Positions 9,067 through 19,800 of a DNA stretch of 64,000 nt are shown here, one piece after another (the stretch's first letter is position 1; each line of letters begins with the position of its first letter). Under the pieces are notes generated by a model. The model saw nothing but the letters and a program-made list of their open reading frames with translations. It was not told the origin of the DNA and made no database searches. A program made the position numbers and the translations under genes. The DNA is from CAWATZ01 sp963784995 (GTDB taxonomy: Bacteria > Planctomycetota > Planctomycetia > Gemmatales > Gemmataceae). Where the stretch lies: NCBI GenBank assembly GCA_963784995.1, contig CAWATZ010000003.1:1054001-1118000 (forward strand), written 5' to 3'.

Positions 9067-9798
9067 ATGGAACAAGCCTACCGCGAGGACCTGGCGTACG
9101 TCCATGACGCTGGCTTTGGGCGTTTTGCCCGGGGCGCCGCTGTCCTCCTGCTTGAAGAACTGACTCGCCGCGGGTTGGGGCACGGGCTGGTGATCGACCT
9201 CGGCTGCGGCAGCGGCATCCTGTCGGAACCGCTTGCCGCCCACGGATTCGAGATCCTGGGAATCGACCTCTCCCTGGCGCTCCTCGCTCTGGCTCAGCAG
9301 CGCGTGCCCAGCGGCCGATTTCGCGTGGAGTCACTGCTGACGGCGGACCTGCCCCGTTGCGTCGCCATCGCTGCCGTCGGCGAGTGCCTCAACTACCTGT
9401 TTGACGAGCAGAACAGCTTTGCGGCCGTCCGGCAGGTGCTGGGCCGCGCCTTCAACGCCCTGGTGCCGGGTGGGCTGCTGGTGTTTGACGTCGCCGAGCC
9501 GGGGCGTGTGCCCGGAGGATCCTCCAGGACCTGGACGGAGGGGGAGGACTGGGCCGTACTCGTCAACGCCGAGGAAGATTGGCAGCAGGGGTTGCTGACC
9601 CGCCGGATAACCAGTTTCCGCAAGGTCGGCGAACTGTACCGAAGGGACCACGAAGTGCATCGCTTGCGGCTGTTGCCACGGGCCCTGGTTCTCTTCTGGC
9701 TGGAGGAGATCGGCTTTCAAGTGCAAACGCTTGCCTCCTACGGGCCGGTGCCGTTCGCCCCAGGGCACGCCGGGTTGCTGGCGCGAAAACCCAAGTGA
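9067..9798 (+). CDS. Class I SAM-dependent methyltransferase
   Basis: The 243-residue protein has a Rossmann-type methyltransferase core: motif I VIDLGCGSGILSEPL with the acidic motif II residue in ILGIDLS, then a central sheet and a C-terminal beta hairpin ending in GHAGLLARK. The substrate cannot be told from sequence; small-molecule methyltransferases of the methyltransferase-11/25 group look most alike. It starts 22 nt after the preceding gene and is probably in the same unit. Confidence 0.8.
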   Translation: MEQAYREDLAYVHDAGFGRFARGAAVLLLEELTRRGLGHGLVIDLGCGSGILSEPLAAHGFEILGIDLSLALLALAQQRVPSGRFRVESLLTADLPRCVAIAAVGECLNYLFDEQNSFAAVRQVLGRAFNALVPGGLLVFDVAEPGRVPGGSSRTWTEGEDWAVLVNAEEDWQQGLLTRRITSFRKVGELYRRDHEVHRLRLLPRALVLFWLEEIGFQVQTLASYGPVPFAPGHAGLLARKPK

Positions 9799-9882
9799 GC
9801 CACCGGCTGAAACATGCAGCTCCCTTGCCGGGTATTGCTGTTCGTACCCTGTCCATTTGGTCTGGCAAAGGAGAACGCTTCC

Positions 9883-11544
9883 ATGAATGCCCGGCACGTC
9901 CTGGGACTGGCGGTCCTGCTGCTGGCCTGGTGCCCTCTCGCCTGGCTCCACGCCGGGGAGCAAGGCACTACCCTGACGAAGGAATCGGCCATTGCCCGCG
10001 AGGCCCACGCCCTGGCCCAGAAGATCGACCTGCACGTCGCCAAACACCTGGCGGACAACCGGGTCGAGCCGGCTCCCCGGGCCGACGATGCCGAGTTCCT
10101 CCGTCGCGTCTACCTCGATCTCGCCGGGCGCATCCCCTCCGTGGAGGAGACCCGCACGTTCCTCGCCGACAAGCGGCCGGACAGGCGTGCTCGCCTGGTG
10201 GAGCAGCTCCTGGCCAGCCCCCGCTATGCGGTCCACTTCACCAACGTCTGGCGGGCCCTGATGCTGCCCGAGGCGAACAATAACTTCCAGGTTCGCCTCC
10301 AGCAGGGCGGCTTCGAGTCCTGGATCAAGAAGCAGTTGGCCCGGAACGCCGGTTACGACCAGATGGTCCGCGAGGTGCTGACGGCGTCGCCGGGGCGGGG
10401 CAACTCCCCCATCGCCTTCCTGGGCAGCGACAACAGCCCGGCAGCGTACTACCTCGCCAAGGAGTTCAAAGCCGAAAACCTGGCGGCCGGCACCGCCCGG
10501 CTGTTCCTCGGCATCAGCGTCGAGTGCGCCCAGTGCCACAACCATCCCTTCGCTGACTGGAAGCGCGAGCAATTCTGGGGCTTCGCGTCCTTCTTCGCCG
10601 GCATCAAGTCCAATCGGCAGATGGACTTCCTCCTGCCCGACGGCGAGGACGCGGACAAGCGTTCGCTGACCATCCCCGGGACTGGAAAGGTCGTGCAGGC
10701 CAAGTTCCTCGATGGCACCGAGCCGGAGTGGAAGGCCGGAGCCGGCACCCGCACCACCCTGGCCGACTGGCTGACCTCGGCCAGCAACCCCTATTTCGCT
10801 CGCGCCGCCGTCAACCGCGCCTGGGCCTACTTCCTCGGCACCGGCCTGGTCGAGCCGATCGATGAGATGGTCGGCGGCCACAGCACCAGCAGCCACCCGG
10901 AACTGCTCGACCTGCTGGCCCACGAGTTCGCCGCTCACAAGTTCGATCTGAAGTATCTGATCCGGGCCATCACCAGCAGCCAGGCCTATCAGCGCACCAG
11001 CGCCGCCACGGACAAAAGCCAGGACACCCTGAGCCTGTTCGCGCGGATGCCGCTGCGCGGGCTGACTCCCGAGCAGCTGTTCGACAGCGTGGCGCTGGCG
11101 ACCGGCTACCGCGACTCGGGCAGCGGCGACGACCTGTTCAGCGGCCTGCTGGGCGGCAACCGCTCGGCCCGGTCCGAGTTCCTGACGCGCTTCGCCCACA
11201 CCGAGCGGGCCACCGAGGCGGAAACGTCCATCCTGCAAGCCCTGTCGCTGATGAACGGCAAGGTGATCGCCGCCGCCACGTCGCTGGAACGCAGCGAAAC
11301 CCTGGCCGCCATCGCCGACGCCCCCTTCCTCTCCCAGGCCAGCCGGATCGAGGCGCTGTACCTCGCCACGCTGTCCCGCAAGCCGGAGAAGAAGGAACTC
11401 GACCGCGCCGTCCGCTTCGTCGAGGACGCCGTGAAAGCCGCCAAGGGCAAGGACGACAAGGCCCGCCAGGCGGCCTCCAGCCAGGCGCTGGCCGACGTCT
11501 TCTGGGTCCTGCTCAACAGTCCCGAATTCATTCTCAATCATTGA
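9883..11544 (+). CDS. DUF1549/DUF1553 domain secreted protein
   Basis: This 553-residue exported protein starts at an ATG preceded by AAAGGAG; the reading frame is open further upstream. A signal peptide (to about residue 24) precedes a DUF1549 region (EFLRRVYLDLAGRIPS...), a CAQCHNHPF motif of cytochrome type, and a DUF1553 region (NRAWAYFLGTGLVEP ... HPELLDLLAHEF). Such proteins are greatly expanded in planctomycetes and nearly always sit next to a DUF1501 gene, as here. They are suspected to take part in breakdown of complex polysaccharides, but the activity is unproven. The last codons (Leu-Asn-His-stop) lie in the first unit of the tandem repeat that follows. Confidence 0.85.
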   Translation: MNARHVLGLAVLLLAWCPLAWLHAGEQGTTLTKESAIAREAHALAQKIDLHVAKHLADNRVEPAPRADDAEFLRRVYLDLAGRIPSVEETRTFLADKRPDRRARLVEQLLASPRYAVHFTNVWRALMLPEANNNFQVRLQQGGFESWIKKQLARNAGYDQMVREVLTASPGRGNSPIAFLGSDNSPAAYYLAKEFKAENLAAGTARLFLGISVECAQCHNHPFADWKREQFWGFASFFAGIKSNRQMDFLLPDGEDADKRSLTIPGTGKVVQAKFLDGTEPEWKAGAGTRTTLADWLTSASNPYFARAAVNRAWAYFLGTGLVEPIDEMVGGHSTSSHPELLDLLAHEFAAHKFDLKYLIRAITSSQAYQRTSAATDKSQDTLSLFARMPLRGLTPEQLFDSVALATGYRDSGSGDDLFSGLLGGNRSARSEFLTRFAHTERATEAETSILQALSLMNGKVIAAATSLERSETLAAIADAPFLSQASRIEALYLATLSRKPEKKELDRAVRFVEDAVKAAKGKDDKARQAASSQALADVFWVLLNSPEFILNH

Positions 11545-11943
11545 CCGGGGGAGGTGTTCTTCGACCCCTGCCGGCTTGCCCGGCAGGTGAAGCAGGTCAC
11601 TGGCTAGACGAAGGAGCAGCAAATGACTTTTCTTTCCCTCTCTTCTAGCCAGCTCAATCATTGACCGGGGGAGGTGTTCTTCGACCCCTGCCGGCTTGCC
11701 CGGCAGGTGAAGCAGGTCACTGGCTAGACGAAGGAGCAGCAAATGACTTTTCTTTCCCTCTCTTCTAGCCAGCTCAATCATTGACCGGGGGAGGTGTTCT
11801 TCGACCCCTGCCGGCTTGCCCGGCAGGTGAAGCAGGTCACTGGCTAGACGAAGGAGCAGCAAATGACTTTTCTTTCCCTCTCTTCTAGCCAGCGACCTGC
11901 TTCACCTGCCGGGCAAGCCGGCAGGGGTCGAAGAACACCTCCC
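11533..11943. repeat. Three identical 120-bp tandem copies plus terminal inverted arm
   Basis: Units at 11533-11652, 11653-11772 and 11773-11892 are identical. Each starts with the last codons and stop of the preceding gene and contains the left arm of a hairpin. After the third unit the reverse complement of the arm follows: 11789-11838 pairs perfectly over 50 bp with 11894-11943, and an inner pair (11840-11848 with 11884-11892) continues the stem. So one full hairpin element is present with two extra copies of its left half and spacer. A GGAG motif lies at the foot. The 434-bp gap to the next gene holds nothing else. Confidence 0.9.
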
Positions 11944-11978
11944 AGGATCTCGCACAAGTGACACGAAAGGATCATTCC

Positions 11979-13332
11979 ATGACCCAATTGACGAGGCGCG
12001 ACTGGCTCAAGCTGTCCGCCGCCGGTATCGTCGGTTATTCCCTGTCCGGCTGGCTCGGCAGCCTGGCCAACGTCGCCGCGGCCAGCCCGCAACGGAAGCG
12101 CTCGTGCATCCTGCTGTGGATGAACGGTGGGCCCAGCCAGATGGACACGTTCGACCTCAAGCCGGGGCACGCCAACGGTGGATCGTTCAAGGAGATCCAG
12201 ACCAGCGTGCCCGGCATCCGCATCAGCGAGCATCTTCCCAAGATCGCGAAACACGCCGATCAGCATGGCCATCATCCGCTCCATGAGCACCAAGGAGGCC
12301 GACCACGGCCGGGCCACTTACCAGATGCGCACCGGCCATCTCCCCGGCGGCCCGGTGCAATTCCCGACCATCGGCTCGCTCTTCTCCAAGGAGCTGGAGC
12401 AGCCGGGCGCCGAGCTGCCCAATTTCGTCAGCATCGCGCCGTACCGCTTCTTCAGTCCGGCGGCGTACGGCCCCGGCTTCCTCGGCCCGCAGTATGCCCC
12501 GCTGGTCGTCGGCGAGAACCAGCAGAGCATCATCCCCATCCCGGGCCGGCAAAACAACAACGACTACCTGGACTCGCTCAAGGTCCAGGACATCGACCTG
12601 CCCGACGGCGTCGGCGCCGACCGGGCCGACGCCCGGCTCAAGCTGCTCGGCGAGATGCAGAACGATTTCCTCGCAGAAGCGCTCGGCCATCTCCTCGCAG
12701 AGCCAGCGCAGCGCCTACCAGCGGGCCGTGACGCTGATGCGCTCCAAGGCCACCAAGGCGTTCGACCTGAACGACGAGCCGGCCGAGCTGCGCGATCGCT
12801 ATGGCCGGAACCTGTTCGGCCAGGGCTGTCTGCTGGCCCGCCGGCTGATCGAGCGCGGCGTGCCGTTCATCGAGGTGTCGCTGGCCACGGTGGGCAACCT
12901 GGCCCTGGGCTGGGACACGCACATCGACAACTTCAACGCCGTGAAGCGGCTTAGCGAGACCCTCGACCCCGCCTGGTCCACCCTGATGGAGGATCTCAAG
13001 GACAAGGGCCTGCTGGACAGCACGCTGATCGTCTGGATGGGCGAGTTTGGCCGGACGCCCGAAGACTGAACGGCAACGGCGGTCGCGACCACTGGGCCAA
13101 CTCCTGGTCCACGGTCCTGGCCGGCGGCGGCATCAAGGGCGGACAGGTCATCGGCAAGACCAGCGCCGACGGTACCACCGTCGAGGAGCGGCCGGTCGGC
13201 GTCGAGGACTTCCTGGCCACCGTCGCCCTGGGCCTGGGCATCGACATCACCAAGCAGAACAACTCCAACGTCGGCCGGCCCATTCGCATCGTCGAGCCGA
13301 CCGCCAAACCGATCAAGGAGGTGCTGCTGTGA
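11979..13332 (+). pseudogene. DUF1501 family protein, interrupted by three frameshifts
   Basis: The product would be a Tat-exported sulfatase-like (alkaline phosphatase superfamily) protein. A twin-arginine leader is present (TRRDWLKLSAAGIVGYSLSG) with an AAAGGA ribosome site before the ATG. The protein can be followed in frame to about 12264, then in the next frame to about 12678, then in the third frame to about 13066 (ending GEFGRTPED-stop), and finally back in the second frame through GRDHWANSWSTVLAGGGI to the stop at 13332. All family motifs (WMNGGPSQMDTFD, MSTKEADHGRATYQMRTG, GWDTHIDNF, GEFGRTP) are preserved. Three one-base changes account for everything, so it is either a recent pseudogene or sequence error. 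It pairs with the upstream DUF1549/1553 gene. Confidence 0.85.
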
Positions 13333-15157
13333 GCAAGGCTACATTGCATTTGGGAAGTGGCGGCATCCTGGCGGTTGGGCTCGTGCTGGCCGGCTGGTTC
13401 TCCGCGGCGGCGGCCCCGACCAAGGAGCCCAGGCCGGCGACCGGTTACGCCCAGGACTTCGTTTTCCTGGGCGAGGCCCGGCCGGTGCTGATCCGCTTGC
13501 AGGTGAGCGTGGATGGGACCTCGGTCCTGGCCCGGGGGACGAGTTCCTCCGGTCGCTGTTCGGCTACCTGGACGTCAACGGCGACGGCGTGCTGAGCAAG
13601 GAGGAGGCCGAGCGTGCCCCGAGCCTGACGCAGGTCCTCAGCGGCGGCGTGGGGATCACCGTCCGTGGGCCCGGCGGAAGGGCCGGCGGGAACACGCCCG
13701 CGCCGACCCTGGATGCTCTGGACACCGACAAGGACGGCAAGGTCACCTTGATCGAGCTGTCGGCGTACTACCGCAAGAACGGCTTGCAGCCGTTTCAGTT
13801 CCAGTTCACCCAGCCGGCCAATCCTTTCGGCGTGCTGGTGCTGGGCGGCATGCGCGGCGACCCGCCGGCGGACGCCGTCGGCAAGAAGGTCTTTTCGCTG
13901 CTCGACACCAACGGGGACGGCAAGCTGAGCAAGGAGGAGCTGACCGCTGCCGCGGACGTGCTGCTCCGGCTGGACGAGAACGAGGATCAGATCGTCACTC
14001 CGCGTGAGCTGGCGCCGAACGCCACCCCGGATGGCACGAACGCCCTGATGTCGATGATCGCTGGCCCGGGAAAAAAGGATGTTGCGACCAGCAACAAGGA
14101 CCTGGTCCCGGTCCTGACGCCCGGCGAGGTCCCCGCCGACCTGGTGCGCCGACTGCAAGAACGCTACGGCCCCAAGGTGGACAAGACGGAGGAGAAAAAA
14201 CTCATCCGCAAGGACCTTGGCCTGGACAAGGCGACGTTCGCCAGGCTCGATGCCGACAAGGATGGATTGCTGGACAGTCAGGAACTGGCCGGCTTCGTCA
14301 AGAGAACCCCGGACCTGGAGCTGGCGGTGCGGCTCGGCAAGAACGAGACGCAGGATCGCCTCGTGGTCCTCGGCGGAGAGAAGTCTCCTCTGACAAGCAG
14401 GGTCCGGTCGAATGCCGGCGTGGTGTCGGTGGACCTCGGGTTGAGCCGAGTGGACCTGCACGGCGGCGAGGAGGATCAGCGGCCCGATCCGTTTGGCAAC
14501 CTCATCCGGCAGCAGTACCTGGCCAACTTCGCCCAGTCCGACAAGGACAATAACGGCTACCTCGACGAGAAGGAGGCCAACGCCAGCCGGCAATTCCGCA
14601 ACACGTTCAAGGCGATGGACCGGGACGGCGACGGCAAGCTGTACGAGAAGGAGGTCACGGCCTACTTCGAGCAGTATCAGAAACTGCAAGCGCAAGCCCA
14701 GGCCAGCTGCGTGACTCTGGTCTTCTCGGACCAGAGCCGGGGACTGTTCGATCTGCTGGACGCCAACCGCGATGGCCGGTTGAGCATGCGGGAGCTGCGG
14801 CAGGCGCCGAAGCTGCTGGAACTGGACCGCGCCGGCAAGGGTCACCTGACCACGGCCGACGTTCCGCGCGGCTACCAGCTGACGCTGCGCCGAGGCCCGG
14901 TGACCACGGGCGTCAACGACCGGGCGGCCTTCTTCAAGCTGTACGCCGGTTACGGTGAGGGCGAGACCGATTACGGACCGCAGGCCGGCCCGGTCTGGTT
15001 CCGCAAGATGGACCGCAACCGCGACGGCGACGTTTCCCGCAAGGAGTTCCTCGGCAGCGACGAGGAGTTCCGGCAAATCGACACCGATGGCGACGGGCTC
15101 ATCAGCCTGGAAGAAGCGACGAAGGCCGACCAGCGGTTCCGTAAGGTAAAGAATTAA
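13329..15157 (+). pseudogene. Secreted EF-hand-repeat protein, one frameshift in a G run
   Basis: The start GTG overlaps the stop of the DUF1501 gene (GTGA) and has AAGGAGG before it, so translation is coupled. A signal peptide (GGILAVGLVLAGWFSAAAAP) opens the protein. The frame breaks at about 13536-13541 in a run of five Gs: adding one G restores the protein, which continues as DEFLRSLFGYLDVNGDGVLSKEE to the end. Roughly eleven EF-hand-like loops follow, for example DVNGDGVLS, DTDKDGKVT, DTNGDGKLS, DADKDGLLD, DRDGDGKLY, DRNRDGDVS and DTDGDGLIS, most with calcium-ligand spacing. About 609 residues in total. It is the third member of the DUF1549/1553-DUF1501 set; calcium-binding scaffolding outside the cytoplasm is the likely role. 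Confidence 0.8.
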
Positions 15158-15246
15158 ACCACGGATAACACGGATAGCACGGATAAGTCAAAACCCAATT
15201 CTTTGTCTTATCCGTGCTATCCGTGTTATCCGTGGTTCAATTCTTT
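15148..15246. repeat. Inverted repeat of the CCACGGATAACACGG type, 40-bp arms
   Basis: The arms 15148-15187 and 15207-15246 are complementary with one mismatch and a 19-nt loop. Each arm is itself built of three short repeats of ACACGGATA type. The left arm includes the final Lys-Asn codons and stop of the EF-hand gene, so the element has inserted at, or replaced, the gene end. It may act as a terminator. Confidence 0.85.
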
Positions 15247-15341
15247 GTGAGGTGTTCGGGATGGCGTGTTCTTGCTTCCTCCGGTAGGATGCCACTTGGG
15301 ACCAGTGACAATCTCTCGTCCCATTGTCGCGGAGGGGAAGA

Positions 15342-16043
15342 ATGCAATCTGTCCTGTATTCCTTGATCGCGGTCGCCTGGCTGACTACGGGCGGCGACGA
15401 GGTCCATTCCGGCTATCTGACGCCGACCCCGGAAGCCGAGCAAGCCCAGGCGTACCTGCCCCGCGAAGGCGACCTGGTCTTTTTCGATGACCACAACCCC
15501 ATCTGGAACATCCTCTTTGCCTGGGCCGGCACTGGTCCGCCGCTGCACGTCGGCATCGTGGTGAAGCGCTACAACGGCTCCCTCGCGATCCTGGAAGCGG
15601 GGCCGGATGATTCCATCTGGGTGACGATCAAACCGGTCGCATCACGCTTGCAGCAATTCCACGAGCAATTCCAGGGAACGATCACCATTCGCCGGTGCAA
15701 GAAGGAGCTGACTGCCGAGCAATCGAAGGCGCTGACGAAGTTCGCCGAGGCCCAGGAAGGCAAGCAGTACGCGGTCCTGCGGCTGCTGGTCCAGGGGACG
15801 CCGTTCCGCAGTCGCGGTCCCATCCGCGAGATGTTCCTGGCCCACACCTCCCTCGATCGCTGGAGCTGGTTCTGCTCTGAGCTGGTGGTGGCCGCGGGGA
15901 CCGTCGCCGAACTCTTCCCCAGCACGGTCAAGGCGAACGTGACGTATCCGCTCGACATCGCCAACAATCGCCGCCATGACCTGAGCGCGATCTGGCACGG
16001 CGCGGAAACGTGGCGACCGACGCCAAAACCAGCTGCACCGTAA
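15342..16043 (+). CDS. YiiX/YaeF-like permuted papain-fold amidohydrolase
   Basis: The 233-residue protein has a short signal peptide and the signature of the permuted NlpC/P60 (peptidase C92, YiiX) family: a GDLVFFDD strand, the catalytic His in GPPLHVGIVV, and the catalytic Cys in WFCSELVVAAG. Members hydrolyse amide or thioester bonds in peptidoglycan-derived, lipid or other substrates; the target here is unknown. The ATG at 15342 is chosen because GGAGGGG lies just upstream; a TTG at 15324 is less likely. The gene stands alone after the inverted repeat and converges on the SGNH hydrolase gene. Confidence 0.75.
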   Translation: MQSVLYSLIAVAWLTTGGDEVHSGYLTPTPEAEQAQAYLPREGDLVFFDDHNPIWNILFAWAGTGPPLHVGIVVKRYNGSLAILEAGPDDSIWVTIKPVASRLQQFHEQFQGTITIRRCKKELTAEQSKALTKFAEAQEGKQYAVLRLLVQGTPFRSRGPIREMFLAHTSLDRWSWFCSELVVAAGTVAELFPSTVKANVTYPLDIANNRRHDLSAIWHGAETWRPTPKPAAP

Positions 16044-16049
16044 CGGCAG

Positions 16050-16760
16050 CTATTCTCCCAGGCACTTGAGGATCGTCTCGGCGACAAAGCGATTACCCGC
16101 GGCGTTGAGATGGACCCGGTCGCCGGTCAGGATGCCTTTCTCCTTGTTGTCGGGATTGTTCTTCTTCAGATGCTCCAGGAACGCTTGACGCAGGTCGCAC
16201 AGTTGCGACTTCGTTTCCCGGGCCACCTTGCGGCTGATGTCGGAATACTGATCCAGCTTGGCGTCGAGAGAGTTGCCGCCATCGCGTTTCTCGCCGATGA
16301 CGCTGGGCGTGCACAGCAGCACCCGGGCGCCCGTCTGCTGGATCTGGCCGATGACGTCCTTCAGACCGGCTTCGTATTTCTCGGGAGTCGTCCCGCGCTT
16401 GGGATCTTTTTCCCCGTGCCAGACGTCGTTGATGCCGATGTAGATGACCACGAGCGTCGGCTTCTTGTCCAGCACGTCCTTCTTCAGGCGGCGCTGCAAA
16501 TCGGGGACCTTGTTGCCGCTGATGCCGGCCCCGATCACTTCGACGTCCAGGTCCTTGTGCTTCTCGTTCAAAGTCTTGCGAATCAGCGTGACGTAACCGT
16601 TTTCGCCCGCCCCGGCCTGGGTAATGGAATCGCCCAGGAAGACGATGCGTTCCCCCTTTTTCAGAGGAGGGGCCTTCTCTGCGGCGGTGAGGCCAGCAGG
16701 AGAAAGCCCCAGCAGGAACGCGGCAATCAGGGTGAAGAGGAGACTGGACAAGCGGTTCAT
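16050..16760 (-). CDS. Secreted SGNH/GDSL hydrolase
   Basis: The true protein is 236 residues and begins with a signal peptide (MNRLSSLLFTLIAAFLLG); the reading frame is open further upstream but that is not coding. All four SGNH blocks are present: GDSITQAG with the nucleophile Ser, GISGNKV with Gly, IGINDVWHG with Asn, and DRVHLNAAG with the Asp-His pair. It probably removes an ester group, for example acetyl or acyl, from carbohydrate or lipid in the periplasm. It lies 83 bp downstream of the tricorn-like protease and may be cotranscribed with it. Confidence 0.88.
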   Translation of the reverse strand: MNRLSSLLFTLIAAFLLGLSPAGLTAAEKAPPLKKGERIVFLGDSITQAGAGENGYVTLIRKTLNEKHKDLDVEVIGAGISGNKVPDLQRRLKKDVLDKKPTLVVIYIGINDVWHGEKDPKRGTTPEKYEAGLKDVIGQIQQTGARVLLCTPSVIGEKRDGGNSLDAKLDQYSDISRKVARETKSQLCDLRQAFLEHLKKNNPDNKEKGILTGDRVHLNAAGNRFVAETILKCLGE

Positions 16761-16843
16761 TGGAAGTTCCACCTTGCAAGAGTTCAGAAACCACCTTCCC
16801 CCAGTATAGAGATTCCACGCCCGGAGACTGCGGGCTCGCCAGG

Positions 16844-19800
16844 TCATTTCTGGACGCGCACCGGGAACGACGGCCGTTTCAGCTCCGCCGACGGGTGCCG
16901 CTCCAGTTCCTTCAGCACGATCTCGATGGCCCGGTCCAGCTGCGGGTCCTTGCCGGCAATCACGTCCGCGGGCCGCTGCTCGACCTCCACGTCCGGCGGC
17001 ACGCCCTCGTTCTCGACGACGAAGCCGTCCTCCGTCCAGATGGCCAGGTTTGGCGCCGTCACGCTGCCGCCGTCCATCAGCACCGGGAAGCCCAGGATGC
17101 CGACCAGACCGCCCCAGGTGCGCTTGCCGACCAGCGGCCCCAGCTTGTACTTGCGGAACATCCACGGCAGCATGTCGCCGCCCGAGCCCGCCGTCTCATC
17201 GATCAGCATCACTTTCGGTCCCTGGATACTGGCGCCCGGCGTCTTCAGGTCCTCGCCGTAGCGCGTCGCCCACATGGCCGAGAACGGCCGGCGCAGGTGG
17301 TCGATGTAATAGTCCGCCACCTGGCCGCCGCCGTTGAACCGCTCATCGACGATGATCGCCTGCTTGTCGGCCTGCGGGAAGAAGTAGCGCTTGAAATAGG
17401 CGTGGCCGAGGCCCGCCGTGTTGGGGACGTAGACGTAGGCCACCCGGCCGCCCGTCGCCTGGTGGACCTTCTTGAGGTTGCCCTCGACCCAATCGCGGTT
17501 GCGCAGGGCGGACTCATTGGCCAGTGGCTCCACCGTGACGGTCCGGCTGCCGGTGCCGTCGGCCCGGGGACCGACGGTGATCTCGATGCTCTTGCCCGCC
17601 GTGTTCTCGAAGAGCGAATACAGCTCCGTCGGGGCCTTCAGCTCGATGCCGCGAACCGCAAGGAGGAACTCGCCCGCCTTGACCTCGACGCCCGGCACCG
17701 TCAGCGGCGAGCGCAGCTCCGGGCTCCAGTTCAGGCCGCCGTAGACCTTCTTGAAGCGGTAACGCCCATCGACGATCTCGTAATCCGCCCCGAGCAGGCC
17801 GCCCGGGACCGTCTTGCGCTCGTGCAGCCGTTCGCCGGGAGCCAGGTAGCTGTGACCGACCGCCAGCTCGCTGAGCATCCAGCGGATGACGCGATCAAGG
17901 TCGCCGCGCGTCGCCAGGTGCGGGACGAACACCTCGTACTTCTTCTCGATCGCCTTCCAGTCGGCCCCGTGCATGTTGGGGTCGTAGAAATAATCGCGGT
18001 TGATGCGCCAGGCCTCGTGCAGGATCTGCGCCCACTCGGCCCGCGGCTCGATGCGGACCTCGATCGCATCCACCTTGAGCTTACCCTTGCCCGGCTCCGG
18101 TTTCCCGGTCACGTCAATGATCGCCCAGCTGTCCGGAGAGCGAGGACACCAGCGCCTTCTTGCCGTCGCTGCTCAGGTGGATAGTCATTGACGCCGGACC
18201 TGGACCGTTTCGCGTTTGCGCTTGGCCAGGTCAAAGCGCTTCAGCTCCGCTCCGCGTGGGCCGTCCTCGGTGCGGAGCCGCGGGCCGTTCCAGGTAAAAG
18301 ATCTGGCCACTGGCACCCGCTTGCAGGTCGACGGTGGACACCCGCCGGTATCGGCAGTGCGAGGATGCGCTGATCGATCCCGTCAAAGTCGATGACGACC
18401 GGCTCCGCTTTCGGTTCGGGTTTCTTGTCGTCGGCTTTGGGCTTCTCGGCGCCAGGTTTCTCCTCATCGCTTTCCCTCACCAGGGGGGAAGGAAGACCTT
18501 TCCGCAGCACCACCACGTAGATGGAGCGTTGCAGCCGCATGTCGGCGTTGGACTGGGCGAACCACTGGTTGACCGGGCCGGCGTCGGTCGAGGAGAGGAA
18601 GTACAGATACTTGCCGCCGGCGTCGAAGACCGGATCGATGGCATCGCTCAGGCCATCGGTGACGGCCTGCGACTTGCCCGTGGCCAGATCGTAGGCATGG
18701 ACAGTGTGATACGCGGCCTTGTTGCCCAGGGTGTAGGCGATCCACTTCGAGTCCGGCGACCAGGCGGCCCGCAGCGTTTGCATCCGGGTTGGCCCATACT
18801 GCGGCTCCGAGGCGATCTTGTGGACCTTGCCGCTTTTCAAGTCGATCCAGAACAGTGACTGCGAATTGTCAATGAACGTCAGCTTCTTGCTGTCGGGCGA
18901 CCACGCCGGCGACTCGTAGAAGCCGGCGCCACCGAGAGCGTAAGCCGTGATCTTGCCCTTGCCGTCGGCGGAGCGGACGTGGAGCTGGTACTCGCCGCCC
19001 TCGTCGGAAAAGTAGGCGATCGATTTGCCGTCGGGCGACCAGGCCGGGGAGCGGTCGTGAACGCTGGGAGAGTTGGTCAGGTTGCGCGGATCGCCCTTCT
19101 CGGCCGGGACGGTGACGATCTCGCCGCGGAACTCGAAGACCGCCCGCGCCCCCGACGGCGACAGGGCCGCATTGCGGACGTACTTCGCGCCGCTGACGTA
19201 GCGCGGCCGGGCCTCGACCAGGTCGGTCGCCACGCCGATCTTCAGACGCTTGCTTTCGCGCTTCTCCGGTTCGTACAGGTGCAGGTATCCGGCTTGCTCA
19301 TAAATCAGGCGACTGCCGCCGGCGCCGACGTCGAGCACGGGAAAATCGCTGTACCGGGTCAGCTGCTTGACCTGCCGGGTCATGGTGTCATACGCGAAGA
19401 GGTTGTATTCGCCGGCCCGGTCGGAGCGGAAATAGATCACGTCGCCGATCCATTGCGGGTCGAGATCGTTACAGCGGCCCTCCGGCTGCGGGATCGGCTC
19501 GACGCCGTGGTCGCTCTTGCGATAGATCAGGATGCGCGAGTGAGTGCCGCCGCGGTAGTGCTTCCATTGCTGGCTGCGATCGGCCAGCGGTGTGTAGGCG
19601 ATCTGCTGTCCGTCCGGAGAGAAGGACGCCTGCACCCCGTTGGGGATCAGCAGCTGCGTCGGCATGCCGCCGGTGAGCGGCACGGTGAACAGCTGGGTGT
19701 AGCGGCCTGTGAAGACGTGCCGCGGCGACGAGAAGACGACCGCCTTGCCGTCGGGCGTGAAGCCGCGAACGGTGTCGGGGCCCGGATGCCAGGTGAGCCG

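Noticed and set aside
9331..11862. An 843-codon open frame on the minus strand with a repeated LLLLRLASDLLHLPGKPAG-like unit
   Set aside because: It is the complement of the methyltransferase and DUF1549/1553 genes, and the repeat is simply the translation of the triplicated 120-bp DNA element.
11533..11943. CRISPR array
   Set aside because: The repeats are 120 bp, only three in number, directly adjacent without unique spacers, and no cas genes are present.
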